A stretch of 64,000 nt of DNA, taken from contig OX326958.1 in NCBI GenBank assembly GCA_946800325.1, forward strand, positions 4,784,001-4,848,000. The letters are read 5' to 3'. The translations under genes and the position numbers were made by a program. Positions 11,325-24,517 of the stretch are shown in pieces. Under the pieces are notes generated by a model. That model did not search any database. It saw nothing but the letters and a program-made list of their open reading frames with translations, and was not told the origin of the DNA. The stretch comes from Luzula sylvatica. Lineage: Eukaryota > Streptophyta > Magnoliopsida > Poales > Juncaceae. Numbering within the stretch: position 1 is the stretch's first letter; each line of letters opens with the position of its first letter.

Positions 11325-13115
11325 TAGATCATTTGCATCGTATCTTTTACTACATAAAATTTCACCAAATTTCACATACACTAAGAAAGTTTTTTTTTCG
11401 ATTCAAAACAAGATTTTAACGCTTTGAGGAGTTCATATAACGTGTTTTTAGATCATTTGTAGCGTATCTTTTACTACAAAACTTTTCACCAAATTTCACA
11501 AACACTAAGAAAGTTTGTTTTTCGATTCAAAACAAGATTTTAACGTTTTGAGGAGTTCAAATATCGTGTTTTTAGATCATTTGCATCGTATCTTTTACTA
11601 CATAACTTTTCACCAAATTTCACAAACACTAAGAAAGTTTGTTATTCGATTTCAAAACAAGATTTTAACGGTTTGAGGAGTTCAAATAACGTATTTTTAG
11701 ATCATTTGGATCGTATCTTTTACTACATACCTTTTCACCAAATTTTACAAACACTAAGAAGGTTTGTTTTTCGATTCAAAACGAACTTTTAACGCTTTGA
11801 AGAGTTCTAATAACGTGTTTGTTTTTCGATTCAAAACAAGCTTTTAACGCTTTGAGGAGTTCAAATAACCTGTTTTTAGATCATTTGTATCATATCTTTT
11901 ACTACATAACTTTTCACCAAATTTTACAATCACTAAGAAATTTTGTTTTTCGATTCAAAACAAGATTTTAACGTTTTGAGGAGTTCAAATAACGTGTTTT
12001 TAGATCATTTGTATCGTATCTTTTACTACATAACCTTTCACCAAATTTCACATACACTAAGAAAGTTTGTTTTTCGATTCAAAACAAGCTTTTAACGCTT
12101 TGAGGAGTTCAAATAACCTGTTTTTAGATCATTTGGATCGTATCTTTTACTACATAACTTTTCACCAAATTTCACAAACACTAAGAAAGTTTGTTTTTCG
12201 ATTCAAAACAGGATTTAAACGCTTTGAGGAGTTCAAATAACGTGTTTTTAGATCATTTGTATCGTATCTTTTACTAGATAACTTTTCACCAAATTTCACA
12301 AACACTAAGAAAGTTTGTTTTCGATTCAAAACAAGATTTGAACGCTTTGAGGAGTTCAAATAACGTGTTTTTAGATCATTTGTATCGTATCTTTTATTAC
12401 ATAACTTTTCACCAAATTTCACAAACACTAAGAAAGTTTTTTTTTCGATTCAAATCAAGATTTTAACGCTTTGAGGAGTTCAAATAACGTGTTTTTAGAT
12501 CATTTGTATCGTATCTTTTACTACATAACTTTTCACCAAATTTTACAATCACTAAGAAAGTTTGTTTTTCGATTCAAAACAAGATTTTAACGCTTTGAGG
12601 AGTTCAAATAACGTGTTTTCAGATCATTTGTATCGTATCTTTTACTACATAACTTTTTACCAAATTTCACAAACATTAAGAAAGCTTGTTTTTCTATTGA
12701 AAACAAGATTTTAACGCTTTGAGGAGTTCAAATAACGTGTTTTAAAATCATTTGTATCGTATCTTTTACTAGATAACTTTTCACCAAATTTCACAAACAC
12801 TAAGAAAGTTTGTTTTTCGATTCAAAACAAGATTTTAACTCTTTGAGGAGTTCAAATAACGTGTTTTTAGATCATTTGTATTGTATCTTTTACTACATAA
12901 CTTTTCACCATATTTCACAAACACTAAGAAAGTTTGTTTTTCGATTCAAAACAAGATTTTAACGCTTTGAGGAGTTCAAATAACGTGTTTTTAGATCATT
13001 TGTATCGTATCTTTTCCTACATAACTTTTCCCCAAATTTCACAAACACTAAGAAAGTTTGTTTTTCGATTCAAAACAAGATTTTAACGCTTTGAGGAGTT
13101 CAAATAACGTGTTTT
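11325..13115 (+). repeat. Region B block 4
   Basis: Begins as block 3 does, with the cataaaatttc monomer, and carries the truncated monomer. From about 12.4 kb it follows blocks 1 and 2: aaagcttg at 12,681 corresponds to 4,086 and 7,983. It ends after the tttcccc monomer by switching into the aaaccaag/ttttatatc series. The gap from 7,983 to 12,681 is 4,698 bp, exactly 37 monomers plus two 55-bp units. Confidence 0.8.
11822..11876 (+). repeat. 55-bp truncated monomer, copy 4
   Basis: Last copy of the GTTT-junction remnant, 2,039 bp after copy 3. I found none in the remaining 52 kb, where long-range spacings are whole monomers give or take a few bases. Confidence 0.92.
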
Positions 13116-16100
13116 TAGATCATTTGTATCGTATCTTTTACTACATAACTTTTCACCAAATTTCACAAACACTAAGAAAGTTTGTTTTTCGATTCAAACC
13201 AAGATTTTAACGCTTTGAGGAGTTCAAATAACGTGTTTTATATCATTTGTATCGTATCTTTTACTACATAACTTTTCACCAAATGTAACAAACACTAAGA
13301 AAGTTTGTTTTTCGATTCAAAACAAGATTTTAACGCTTTGAGGAGATCAAATAACGTGTTTTTAGATCATTTGTATCGTATCTTTTACTACATAACTTTT
13401 CACCAAATTTCACAAACACTAAGAAAGTTTGTTTTTCGATTCAAAACAGGATTTAAACGCTTTGAGGAGTTCAAATAACGTGTTTTAAGATCATTTGTAT
13501 CGTATCTTTTACTACATAACTTTTCACCAAATTTTACAAACACTAAGAAAGTTTGTTTTTCGATTCAAAACAAGATTTTAACGCTTTGAGGAGTTCAAAT
13601 AACGTGTTTTTAGATCATTTGTATCGTATCTTTTACTACATAACTTTTCACCATATTTCACAAACACTAAGAAAGTTTGTTTTTCGATTCAAAACAAGAT
13701 TTTAACGCTTTGAGGAGTTCAAATAACGTGTTTTTAGATCATTTGTATCGTATCTTTTACTACATAACTTTTCATCAAATTTTACAATCACTAAGAAAGT
13801 TTGTTTTTCGATTCAAAACAAGATTTTAACGCTTTGAGGAGTTCAAATAACGTGTTTTCAGATCATTTGTATCGTATCTTTTACTACATAACTTTTCACC
13901 AAATTTCACAAACACTAAGAAAGTTTGTTTTTCTATTCAAAACAAGATTTTAACGCTTTGAGGAGTTCAAATAACGTGTTTTTTGATCAGTTGTATCGTA
14001 TCTTTTACTACATAACTTTTCACTAAATTTCACAAACACTAAGAAAGTTTGTTTTTCGATTCAAAACAAGATTTTAACGCTTTGAGGAGTTCAAATAACG
14101 TGTTTTTAGATCATTTGCATCGTATCTATTACTACATAACTTTTCACCAAATTTCACAAAAACTAAGAAAGTTTGTTTTTCGATTCAAAACAAAATTTAA
14201 CGCTTTGAGGAGGTCAAATAACGTGTTTTTAGATCATTTGTATCACATCTTTTACTACATAACTTTTCACCAAATTTCACAAACACTAAGAAAATTTGTT
14301 TTTCGATTCAAAACAAGGTTTTAAGGCTTTGAGGAGTTCAAATAACGTGTTTTTAGATCATTTGCATCGTATCTTTTACTACATAACTTTTCACCAAATT
14401 TCACATACACTAATAAAGTTTGTTTTTCGATTCAAAACAAACTTTTAACGCTTTGAGGAGTTCAAATAACCTGTTTTTAGATCATTTGTATCGTATCTTT
14501 TACTACATATATTTTCACCAAATTTCACGTACACTAAGAAAGTTTGTTTTTCGATTCAAAACAAGATTTTAACGCTTTGAGGAGTTCATATAACGTGTTT
14601 TTAGATCATTTGTAGCGTATCTTTTACTACATAACTTTTCACCAAATTTCACAAACACTAAGAAAGTTTGTTTTTCGATTCAAAACAAGATTTTAACGCT
14701 CTGAGGAGTTCAAATAACGTGTTTTTAGATCATTTGCATCGTATCTTTTACTACATAACTTTTCACCAAATTTCACAAACACTAAGAAAGTTTGTTTTTC
14801 GATTCAAAACCAGATTTTAACGTTTTGAGGAGTTCAAATAACGTGTTTTTAGATCATTTGTATCGTATCTTTTACTAGATAACTTTTCACCAAATTTCAC
14901 AAACACTAAGAAAGTTTGTTTTTCTATTCAAAACAAGAGTTTAACGCTTTGAGGAGTTCAAATAACGTGTTTTTAGATCATTTGTATCGTATCTTTTACT
15001 ACATAACTTTTCACCAAATTTCACAAACACTAAGAAATTTTGTTTTTCGATTCAAAACAAGATTTTAATGCTTTGAGGAGTTCAAATAACGTGTTTTGAG
15101 ATCATTTGTATCGTATCTTTTACTACATAACTTTTCACCAAATTTTACAATCACTAAGAAAGTTTGTTTTTCGATTCAAAACAAGATTTTAACGCTTTGA
15201 GGAGTTCAAATAACGTGTTTTCAGATCATTTGTATCGTATCTTTTACTACATAACTTTTCACCAAATTTCACAAACACTAAGAAAGTTTGTTTTTCTATT
15301 CAACACAAGATTTTAACGCTTTGAGGAGTTCAAATAACGTGTTTTTAGATCAGTTGTATCGTATCTTTTACTACATAACTTTTCACCAAATTTCACGTAC
15401 ACTAAGAAAGTTTGTTTTTCGATTCAAACCAAGATTTTAACGCTTTGAGGAGTTCAAATAACGTGTTTTTAGATCATTTGTAGCGTATCTTTTACTACAT
15501 AACTTTTCACCAAATTTCACAAACACTAAGAAAGTTTGTTTTTTGATTCAAAACAAGATTTTAACGCTTTGAGGAGTTCAAATAACGTGTTTTTAGATCA
15601 TTTGCATCGTATCTTTTACTACATAACTTTTCACCAAATTTCACAAACACTAAGAAAGTTTGTTTTTCGATTCAAAACAAGATTTTAACGCTTTGAGGAG
15701 GTCAAATAACGTGTTTTTAGATCATTTGTATCACATCTTTTACTACATAACTTTTCACCAAATTTCACAAACACTAAGAAAATTTGTTTTTCGATTCAAA
15801 ACAAGGTTTTAACGCTTTGAGAAGTTCAAATAACGTGTTTTTAGATCATTTGTATCGTATCTTTTACTACATAACTTCTTGCCAAATTTCACAAACACTA
15901 AGAAACTTAGTTTTTCGATTCAAAACAAGATTTTAACGCTTTCAGGAGTTCAAATATCGTGTTTTTAGATCGTTTGTATCGTATCTTTTACTACATAACT
16001 TTTCATCAAATTTTACAATCACTAAGAAAGTTTGTTTTTCGATTCAAAACAAGATTTTAACGCTTTGAGGAGTTCAAATAACGTGTTTTCAGATCATTTG

Positions 16101-16709
16101 TATCGTATCTTTTACTACATAACTTTTCACCAAATTTCACAAACACTAAGAAAGTTTGTTTTTCGATTCAAAAAAAGATTTTAACGCTTTGAGGAGTTCA
16201 AATAACGTGTTTTTAGATCAGTTGTATCGTATCTTTTACTACATAACTTTTCACCAAATTTCACAAACACTAAGAAAGTTTGTTTTTCGATTCAAAACAA
16301 GTTTTTAACGCTTTGAGGAGTTCAAATAACGTGTTTTCAGATCATTTGGATCGTATCTTTTACTACATAACTTTTCACCAAATTTCACAAACACTAAGAA
16401 AGTTTGTTTTTCAATTCAAAACAAGATTTTAAGGCTTTGAGGAGTTCAAATAACGTGTTTTTAGATCATTTGCATCGTATCTTTTACTACATAACTTTTC
16501 ACCAAATTTCACATACACTATGAAAGTTTGTTTTTCGATTCAAAACAAGATTTTAACGCTTTGAGGATTTCAAATAACGTGTTTTCAGATCATTTATATC
16601 GTATCTTTTACTACATAACTTTTCACCAAATTTCACAAACACTAAGAAAGTTTGTTTTTCGATTCAAAACAATCTTTTAACGCTTTGAGGAGTTCAAATT
16701 ACCTGTTTT
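13116..16709 (+). repeat. Block C: tatatc series and first 123-bp dimer
   Basis: Begins with the series aaaccaag, ttttatatc (13,236), aatgtaac, gagatcaaat, aggatttaaac and ttttaagatc, the same order as at 2.2 and 5.5 kb. It then goes to ccatatttc, catcaaat, ttttttgatcag and the aaaaactaag dimer at 14,049, whose inner monomer is 123 bp. Further on come ctaataaag, cacgtacac, tagcg and, at 15,902, the first gaaacttag. It closes with the first aaattacctg at 16,696. Similar order recurs about 24.5 kb away, near 38-41 kb. Confidence 0.8.
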
Positions 16710-19700
16710 TAGATCATTTGGATCGTATCTTTTACTACATAACTTTTCACCAAATTTCACAAACACTAAGAAAGTTTGTTTTTCGATTCAAACCAAGATT
16801 TTAACGCTTTGAGGAGTTCAAATAACGTGTTTTATATCATTTGTATCGTATCTTTTACTACATAACTTTTCACCAAATGTAACAAACACTAAGAAAGTTT
16901 GTTTTTCGATTCAAAACAAGATTTTAACGCTTTGAGGAGATCAAATAACGTGTTTTTAGATCATTTGTATCGTATCTTTTACTACATAACTTTTCACCAA
17001 ATTTCACAAACACTAAGAAAGTTTGTTTTTCGATTCAAAACAGGATTTAAACGCTTTGAGGAGTTCAAATAACGTGTTTTAAGATCATTTGTATCGTATC
17101 TTTTACTACATAACTTTTCACCAAATTTTACAAACACTAAGAAAGTTTGTTTTTCGATTCAAAACAAGATTTTAATGCTTTGAGGAGTTCAAATAACGTG
17201 TTTTTAGATCATTTGTATCGTATCTTTTACTACATAACTTTTCACCATATTTCACAAACACTAAGAAAGTTTGTTTTTCGATTCAAAACAAGATTTTAAC
17301 GCTTTGAGGAGTTCAAATAACGTGTTTTTAGATCATTTGTATCGTATCTTTTACTACATAACTTTTCATCAAATTTTACAATCACTAAGAAAGTTTGTTT
17401 TTCGATTCAAAACAAGATTTTAACGCTTTGAGGAGTTCAAATAACGTGTTTTCAGATCATTTGTATCGTATCTTTTACTACATAACTTTTCACCAAATTT
17501 CACAAACACTAAGAAAGTTTGTTTTTCGATTCAAAACAAGGTTTTAACGCTTTGAGAAGTTCAAATAACGTGTTTTTAGATCATTTGTATCGTATCTTTT
17601 ACTACATAACTTCTCGCCAAATTTCACAAACACTAAGAAACTTAGTTTTTCGATTCAAAACAAGATTTTAACGCTTTCAGGAGTTCAAATATCGTGTTTT
17701 TAGATCGTTTGTATCGTATCTTTTACTACATAACTTTTCATCAAATTTTACAATCACTAAGAAAGTTTGTTTTTCGATTCAAAACAAGATTTTAACGCTT
17801 TGAGGAGTTCAAATAACGTGTTTTCAGATCATTTGTATCGTATCTTTTACTACATAACTTTTCACCAAATTTCACAAACACTAAGAAAGTTTGTTTTTCG
17901 ATTCAAAAAAAGATTTTAACGCTTTGAGGAGTTCAAATAACGTGTTTTTAGATCAGTTGTATCGTATCTTTTACTACATAACTTTTCACCAAATTTCACA
18001 AACACTAAGAAAGTTTGTTTTTCGATTCAAAACAAGTTTTTAACGCTTTGAGGAGTTCAAATAACGTGTTTTCAGATCATTTGGATCGTATCTTTTACTA
18101 CATAACTTTTCACCAAATTTCACAAACACTAAGAAAGTTTGTTTTTCAATTCAAAACAAGATTTTAAGGCTTTGAGGAGTTCAAATAACGTGCTTTTAGA
18201 TCATTTGCATCGTATCTTTTACTACATAACTTTTCACCAAATTTCACAAACACTAAGAAAGTTTGTTTTTCGATTCAAAACAAGATTTTAACGCTCTGAG
18301 GAGTTCAAATAACGTGTTTTTAGATCATTTGCATCGTATCTTTTACTACATAACTTTTCACCAAATTTCACAAACACTAAGAAAGTTTGTTTTTCGATTC
18401 AAAACCAGATTTTAACGTTTTGAGGAGTTCAAATAACGTGTTTTTAGATCATTTGTATCGTATCTTTTACTAGATAACTTTTCACCAAATTTCACAAACA
18501 CTAAGAAAGTTTGTTTTTCTATTCAAAACAAGAGTTTAACGCTTTGAGGAGTTCAAATAACGTGTTTTTAGATCATTTGTATCGTATCTTTTACTACATA
18601 ACTTTTCACCAAATTTCACAAACACTAAGAAATTTTGTTTTTCGATTCAAAACAAGATTTTAATGCTTTGAGGAGTTCAAATAACGTGTTTTGAGATCAT
18701 TTGTATCGTATCTTTTACTACATAACTTTTCTCCAAATTTTACAATCACTAAGAAAGTTTGTTTTTCGATTCAAAACAAGATTTTAACGCTTTGAGGAGT
18801 TCAAATAACGTGTTTTCAGATCATTTGTATCGTATCTTTTACTACATAACTTTTCACCAAATTTCACAAACACTAAGAAAGTTTGTTTTTCTATTCAACA
18901 CAAGATTTTAACGCTTTGAGGAGTTCAAATAACGTGTTTTTAGATCAGTTGTATCGTATCTTTTACTACATAACTTTTCACCAAATTTCACGTACACTAA
19001 GAAAGTTTGTTTTTCGATTCAAACCAAGATTTTAACGCTTTGAGGAGTTCAAATAACGTGTTTTTAGATCATTTGTAGCGTATCTTTTACTACATAACTT
19101 TTCACCAAATTTCACAAACACTAAGAAAGTTTGTTTTTTGATTCAAAACAAGATTTTAACGCTTTGAGGAGTTCAAATAACGTGTTTTTAGATCATTTGG
19201 ATCGTATCTTTTACTACATAACTTTTCACCAAATTTCACAAACACTAAGAAAGTTTGTTTTTCGATTCAAAACAAGATTTTAACGCTTTGAGGAGGTCAA
19301 ATAACGTGTTTTTAGATCATTTGTATCACATCTTTTACTACATAACTTTTCACCAAATTTCACAAACACTAAGAAAATTTGTTTTTCGATTCAAAACAAG
19401 GTTTTAACGCTTTGAGAAGTTCAAATAACGTGTTTTTAGATCATTTGTATCGTATCTTTTACTACATAACTTCTCGCCAAATTTCACAAACACTAAGAAA
19501 CTTAGTTTTTCGATTCAAAACAAGATTTTAACGCTTTCAGGAGTTCAAATATCGTGTTTTTAGATCGTTTGTATCGTATCTTTTACTACATAACTTTTCA
19601 TCAAATTTTACAATCACTAAGAAAGTTTGTTTTTCGATTCAAAACAAGATTTTAACGCTTTGAGGAGTTCAAATAACGTGTTTTCAGATCATTTGTATCG

Positions 19701-20304
19701 TATCTTTTACTACATAACTTTTCACCAAATTTCACAAACACTAAGAAAGTTTGTTTTTCGATTCAAAAAAAGATTTTAACGCTTTGAGGAGTTCAAATAA
19801 CGTGTTTTTAGATCAGTTGTATCGTATCTTTTACTACATAACTTTTCACCAAATTTCACAAACACTAAGAAAGTTTGTTTTTCGATTCAAAACAAGTTTT
19901 TAACGCTTTGAGGAGTTCAAATAACGTGTTTTCAGATCATTTGGATCGTATCTTTTACTACATAACTTTTCACCAAATTTCACAAACACTAAGAAAGTTT
20001 GTTTTTCAATTCAAAACAAGATTTTAAGGCTTTGAGGAGTTCAAATAACGTGTTTTTAGATCATTTGCATCGTATCTTTTACTACATAACTTTTCACCAA
20101 ATTTCACATACACTATGAAAGTTTGTTTTTCGATTCAAAAAAAGATTTTAACGTTTTGAGGAGTTCAAATAACGTGTTTTCAGATCATTTATATCGTATC
20201 TTTTACTACATAACTTTTCACCAAATTTCACAAACACTAAGAAAGTTTGTTTTTCGATTCAAAACAAGCTTTTAACGCTTTGAGGAGTTCAAATTACCTG
20301 TTTT
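16710..20304 (+). repeat. Block of 29 monomers (3,595 bp)
   Basis: Opens with ttttatatc at 16,830, then has gaaacttag twice, at 17,637 and 19,497, exactly 15 monomers apart. From about 18.07 kb onward it is the left copy of a 26-mer duplication, marked by private variants cgtgctttt (18,189) and ctccaaat (18,731). Confidence 0.82.
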
Positions 20305-23300
20305 TAGATCATTTGGATCGTATCTTTTACTACATAACTTTTCACCAAATTTCACAAACACTAAGAAAGTTTGTTTTTCGATTCAAAACCAGATTTTAAC
20401 GCTTTGAGGAGTTCAAATAACGTGTTTTTAGATCATTTGTATCGTATCTTTTACTAGATAACTTTTCACCAAATTTCACAAACACTAAGAAAGTTTGTTT
20501 TTCTATTCAAAACAAGAGTTTAACGCTTTGAGGAGTTCAAATAACGTGTTTTTAGATCATTTGTATCGTATCTTTTACTACATAACTTTTCACCAAATTT
20601 CACAAACACTAAGAAATTTTGTTTTTCGATTCAAAACAAGATTTTAATGCTTTGAGGAGTTCAAATAACGTGTTTTGAGATCATTTGTATCGTATCTTTT
20701 ACTACATAACTTTTCACCAAATTTTACAATCACTAAGAAAGTTTGTTTTTCGATTCAAAACAAGATTTTAACGCTTTGAGGAGTTCAAATAACGTGTTTT
20801 CAGATCATTTGTATCGTATCTTTTACTACATAACTTCTCACCAAATTTCACAAACACTAAGAAAGTTTGTTTTTCTATTCAACACAAGATTTTAACGCTT
20901 TGAGGAGTTCAAATAACGTGTTTTTAGATCAGTTGTATCGTATCTTTTACTACATAACTTTTCACCAAATTTCACGTACACTAAGAAAGTTTGTTTTTCG
21001 ATTCAAACCAAGATTTTAACACTTTGAGGAGTTCAAATAACTTGTTTTTAGATCATTTGTATCGTATCTTTTACTACATAACTTTTCACCATATTTCACA
21101 AACACTAAGAAAGTTTGTTTTTCGATTCAAAACAAGATTTTAACGCTTTGAGGAGTTCAAATAACGTGTTTTTAGATCATTTGTATCGTATCTTTTACTA
21201 CATAACTTTTCATCAAATTTTACAATCACTAAGAAAGTTTGTTTTTCGATTCAAAACAAGATTTTAACGCTTTGAGGAGTTCAAATAACGTGTTTTCAGA
21301 TCATTTGGATCGTATCTTTTACTACATAACTTTTCACCAAATTTCACAAACACTAAGAAAGTTTGTTTTTCAATTCAAAACAAGATTTTAAGGCTTTGAG
21401 GAGTTCAAATAACGTGCTTTTAGATCATTTGCATCGTATCTTTTACTACATAACTTTTCACCAAATTTCACAAACACTAAGAAAGTTTGTTTTTCGATTC
21501 AAAACAAGATTTTAACGCTCTGAGGAGTTCAAATAACGTGTTTTTAGATCATTTGCATCGTATCTTTTACTACATAACTTTTCACCAAATTTCACAAACA
21601 CTAAGAAAGTTTGTTTTTCGATTCAAAACCAGATTTTAACGTTTTGAGGAGTTCAAATAACGTGTTTTTAGATCATTTGTATCGTATCTTTTACTAGATA
21701 ACTTTTCACCAAATTTCACAAACACTAAGAAAGTTTGTTTTTCTATTCAAAACAAGAGTTTAACGCTTTGAGGAGTTCAAATAACGTGTTTTTAGATCAT
21801 TTGTATCGTATCTTTTACTACATAACTTTTCACCAAATTTCACAAACACTAAGAAATTTTGTTTTTCGATTCAAAACAAGATTTTAATGCTTTGAGGAGT
21901 TCAAATAACGTGTTTTGAGATCATTTGTATCGTATCTTTTACTACATAACTTTTCTCCAAATTTTACAATCACTAAGAAAGTTTGTTTTTCGATTCAAAA
22001 CAAGATTTTAACGCTTTGAGGAGTTCAAATAACGTGTTTTCAGATCATTTATATCGTATCTTTTACTACATAACTTTTCACCAAATTTCACAAACACTAA
22101 GAAAGTTTGTTTTTCTATTCAACACAAGATTTTAACGCTTTGAGGAGTTCAAATAACGTGTTTTTAGATCAGTTGTATCGTATCTTTTACTACATAACTT
22201 TTCACCAAATTTCACGTACACTAAGAAAGTTTGTTTTTCGATTCAAACCAAGATTTTAACGCTTTGAGGAGTTCAAATAACGTGTTTTTAGATCATTTGT
22301 AGCGTATCTTTTACTACATAACTTTTCACCAAATTTCACAAACACTAAGAAAGTTTGTTTTTTGATTCAAAACAAGATTTTAACGCTTTGAGGAGTTCAA
22401 ATAACGTGTTTTTAGATCATTTGGATCGTATCTTTTACTACATAACTTTTCACCAAATTTCACAAACACTAAGAAAGTTTGTTTTTCGATTCAAAACAAG
22501 ATTTTAACGCTTTGAGGAGGTCAAATAACGTGTTTTTAGATCATTTGTATCACATCTTTTACTACATAACTTTTCACCAAATTTCACAAACACTAAGAAA
22601 ATTTGTTTTTCAATTCAAAACAAGGTTTTAACGCTTTGAGAAGTTCAAATAACGTGTTTTTAGATCATTTGTATCGTATCTTTTACTACATAACTTCTCG
22701 CCAAATTTCACAAACACTAAGAAACTTAGTTTTTCGATTCAAAACAAGATTTTAACGCTTTCAGGAGTTCAAATATCGTGTTTTTAGATCGTTTGTATCG
22801 TATCTTTTACTACATAACTTTTCATCAAATTTTACAATCACTAAGAAAGTTTGTTTTTCGATTCAAAACAAGATTTTAACGCTTTGAGGAGTTCAAATAA
22901 CGTGTTTTCAGATCATTTGTATCGTATCTTTTACTACATAACTTTTCACCAAATTTCACAAACACTAAGAAAGTTTGTTTTTCGATTCAAAAAAAGATTT
23001 TAACGCTTTGAGGAGTTCAAATAACGTGTTTTTAGATCAGTTGTATCGTATCTTTTACTACATAACTTTTCACCAAATTTCACAAACACTAAGAAAGTTT
23101 GTTTTTCGATTCAAAACAAGTTTTTAACGCTTTGAGGAGTTCAAATAACGTGTTTTCAGATCATTTGGATCGTATCTTTTACTACATAACTTTTCACCAA
23201 ATTTCACAAACACTAAGAAAGTTTGTTTTTCAATTCAAAACAAGATTTTAAGGCTTTGAGGAGTTCAAATAACGTGTTTTTAGATCATTTGCATCGTATC

Positions 23301-24517
23301 TTTTACTACATAACTTTTCACCAAATTTCACATACACTATGAAAGTTTGTTTTTCGATTCAAAACAAGATTTTAACGTTTTGAGGAGTTCAAATAACGTG
23401 TTTTCAGATCATTTATATCGTATCTTTTACTACATAACTTTTCACCAAATTTCACAAACACTAAGAAAGTTTGTTTTTCGATTCAAAACAAGCTTTTAAC
23501 GCTTTGAGGAGTTCAAATTACCTGTTTTTAGATCATTTGGATCGTATCTTTTACTACATAACTTTTCACCAAATTTCACAAACACTAAGAAAGTTTGTTT
23601 TTCGATTCAAAACCAGATTTTAACGCTTTGAGGAGTTCAAATAACGTGTTTTTAGATCATTTGTATCGTATCTTTTACTAGATAACTTTTCACCAAATTT
23701 CACAAACACTAAGAAAGTTTGTTTTTCTATTCAAAACAAGAGTTTAACGCTTTGAGGAGTTCAAATAACGTGTTTTTAGATCATTTGTATCGTATCTTTT
23801 ACTACATAACTTTTCACCAAATTTCACAAACACTAAGAAATTTTGTTTTTCGATTCAAAACAAGATTTTAATGCTTTGAGGAGTTCAAATAACGTGTTTT
23901 GAGATCATTTGTATCGTATCTTTTACTACATAACTTTTCACCAAATTTTACAATCACTAAGAAAGTTTGTTTTTCGATTCAAAACAAGATTTTAACGCTT
24001 TGAGGAGTTCAAATAACGTGTTTTCAGATCATTTGTATCGTATCTTTTACTACATAACTTTTCACCAAATTTCACAAACACTAAGAAAGTTTGTTTTTCT
24101 ATTCAACACAAGATTTTAACGCTTTGAGGAGTTCAAATAACGTGTTTTTAGATCAGTTGTATCGTATCTTTTACTACATAACTTTTCACCAAATTTCACG
24201 TACACTAAGAAAGTTTGTTTTTCGATTCAAACCAAGATTTTAACACTTTGAGGAGTTCAAATAACTTGTTTTTAGATCATTTGTATCGTATCTTTTACTA
24301 CATAACTTTTCACCATATTTCACAAACACTAAGAAAGTTTGTTTTTCGATTCAAAACAAGATTTTAACGCTTTGAGGAGTTCAAATAACGTGTTTTTAGA
24401 TCATTTGTATCGTATCTTTTACTACATAACTTTTCATCAAATTTTACAATCACTAAGAAAGTTTGTTTTTCGATTCAAAACAAGATTTTAACGCTTTGAG
24501 GAGTTCAAATAACGTGT
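18070..24517 (+). repeat. 26-mer tandem duplication (2 x 3,224 bp)
   Basis: The copies run about 18,070-21,293 and 21,294-24,517. The private variants cgtgctttt and ctccaaat recur exactly 3,224 bp later (21,413 and 21,955), as do aaattacctg (20,291/23,515) and gaaacttag (19,497/22,721). I noticed only about four mismatches, including gtatcg/tatatcg near 18,825/22,049 and ttctca/ttttca near 20,836/24,060. The junction at about 21.3 kb is where a caatcac monomer series switches to ttttcagatcatttggatcg. I did not align every base. Confidence 0.85.
20305..23528 (+). repeat. Block of 26 monomers (3,224 bp)
   Basis: Runs from one aaattacctg monomer to the next. Order: aaaccag, ctagataac, agagttt, gaaattttg with taatgc, caatcac, ctattcaacac, cacgtacac, ccatatttc, then the ggatcg switch, the ctctgagg monomer and the tatcacatc, gaaacttag and catacactatg series. 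The gaaacttag to aaattacctg distance is 794 bp. Confidence 0.8.

Noticed and set aside
12162..12428. 88-codon frame on the minus strand
   Set aside because: It is the reverse strand of two monomers with a 123-bp copy near 12,320. No recognisable protein feature.
14049..14324. Identical or near-identical 91-codon frames at 14049, 38102, 42192, 45786, 48512, 53595 and 55330
   Set aside because: Their conservation follows from recent copying of long DNA blocks, not from protein constraint; flanking non-coding monomers are equally conserved.
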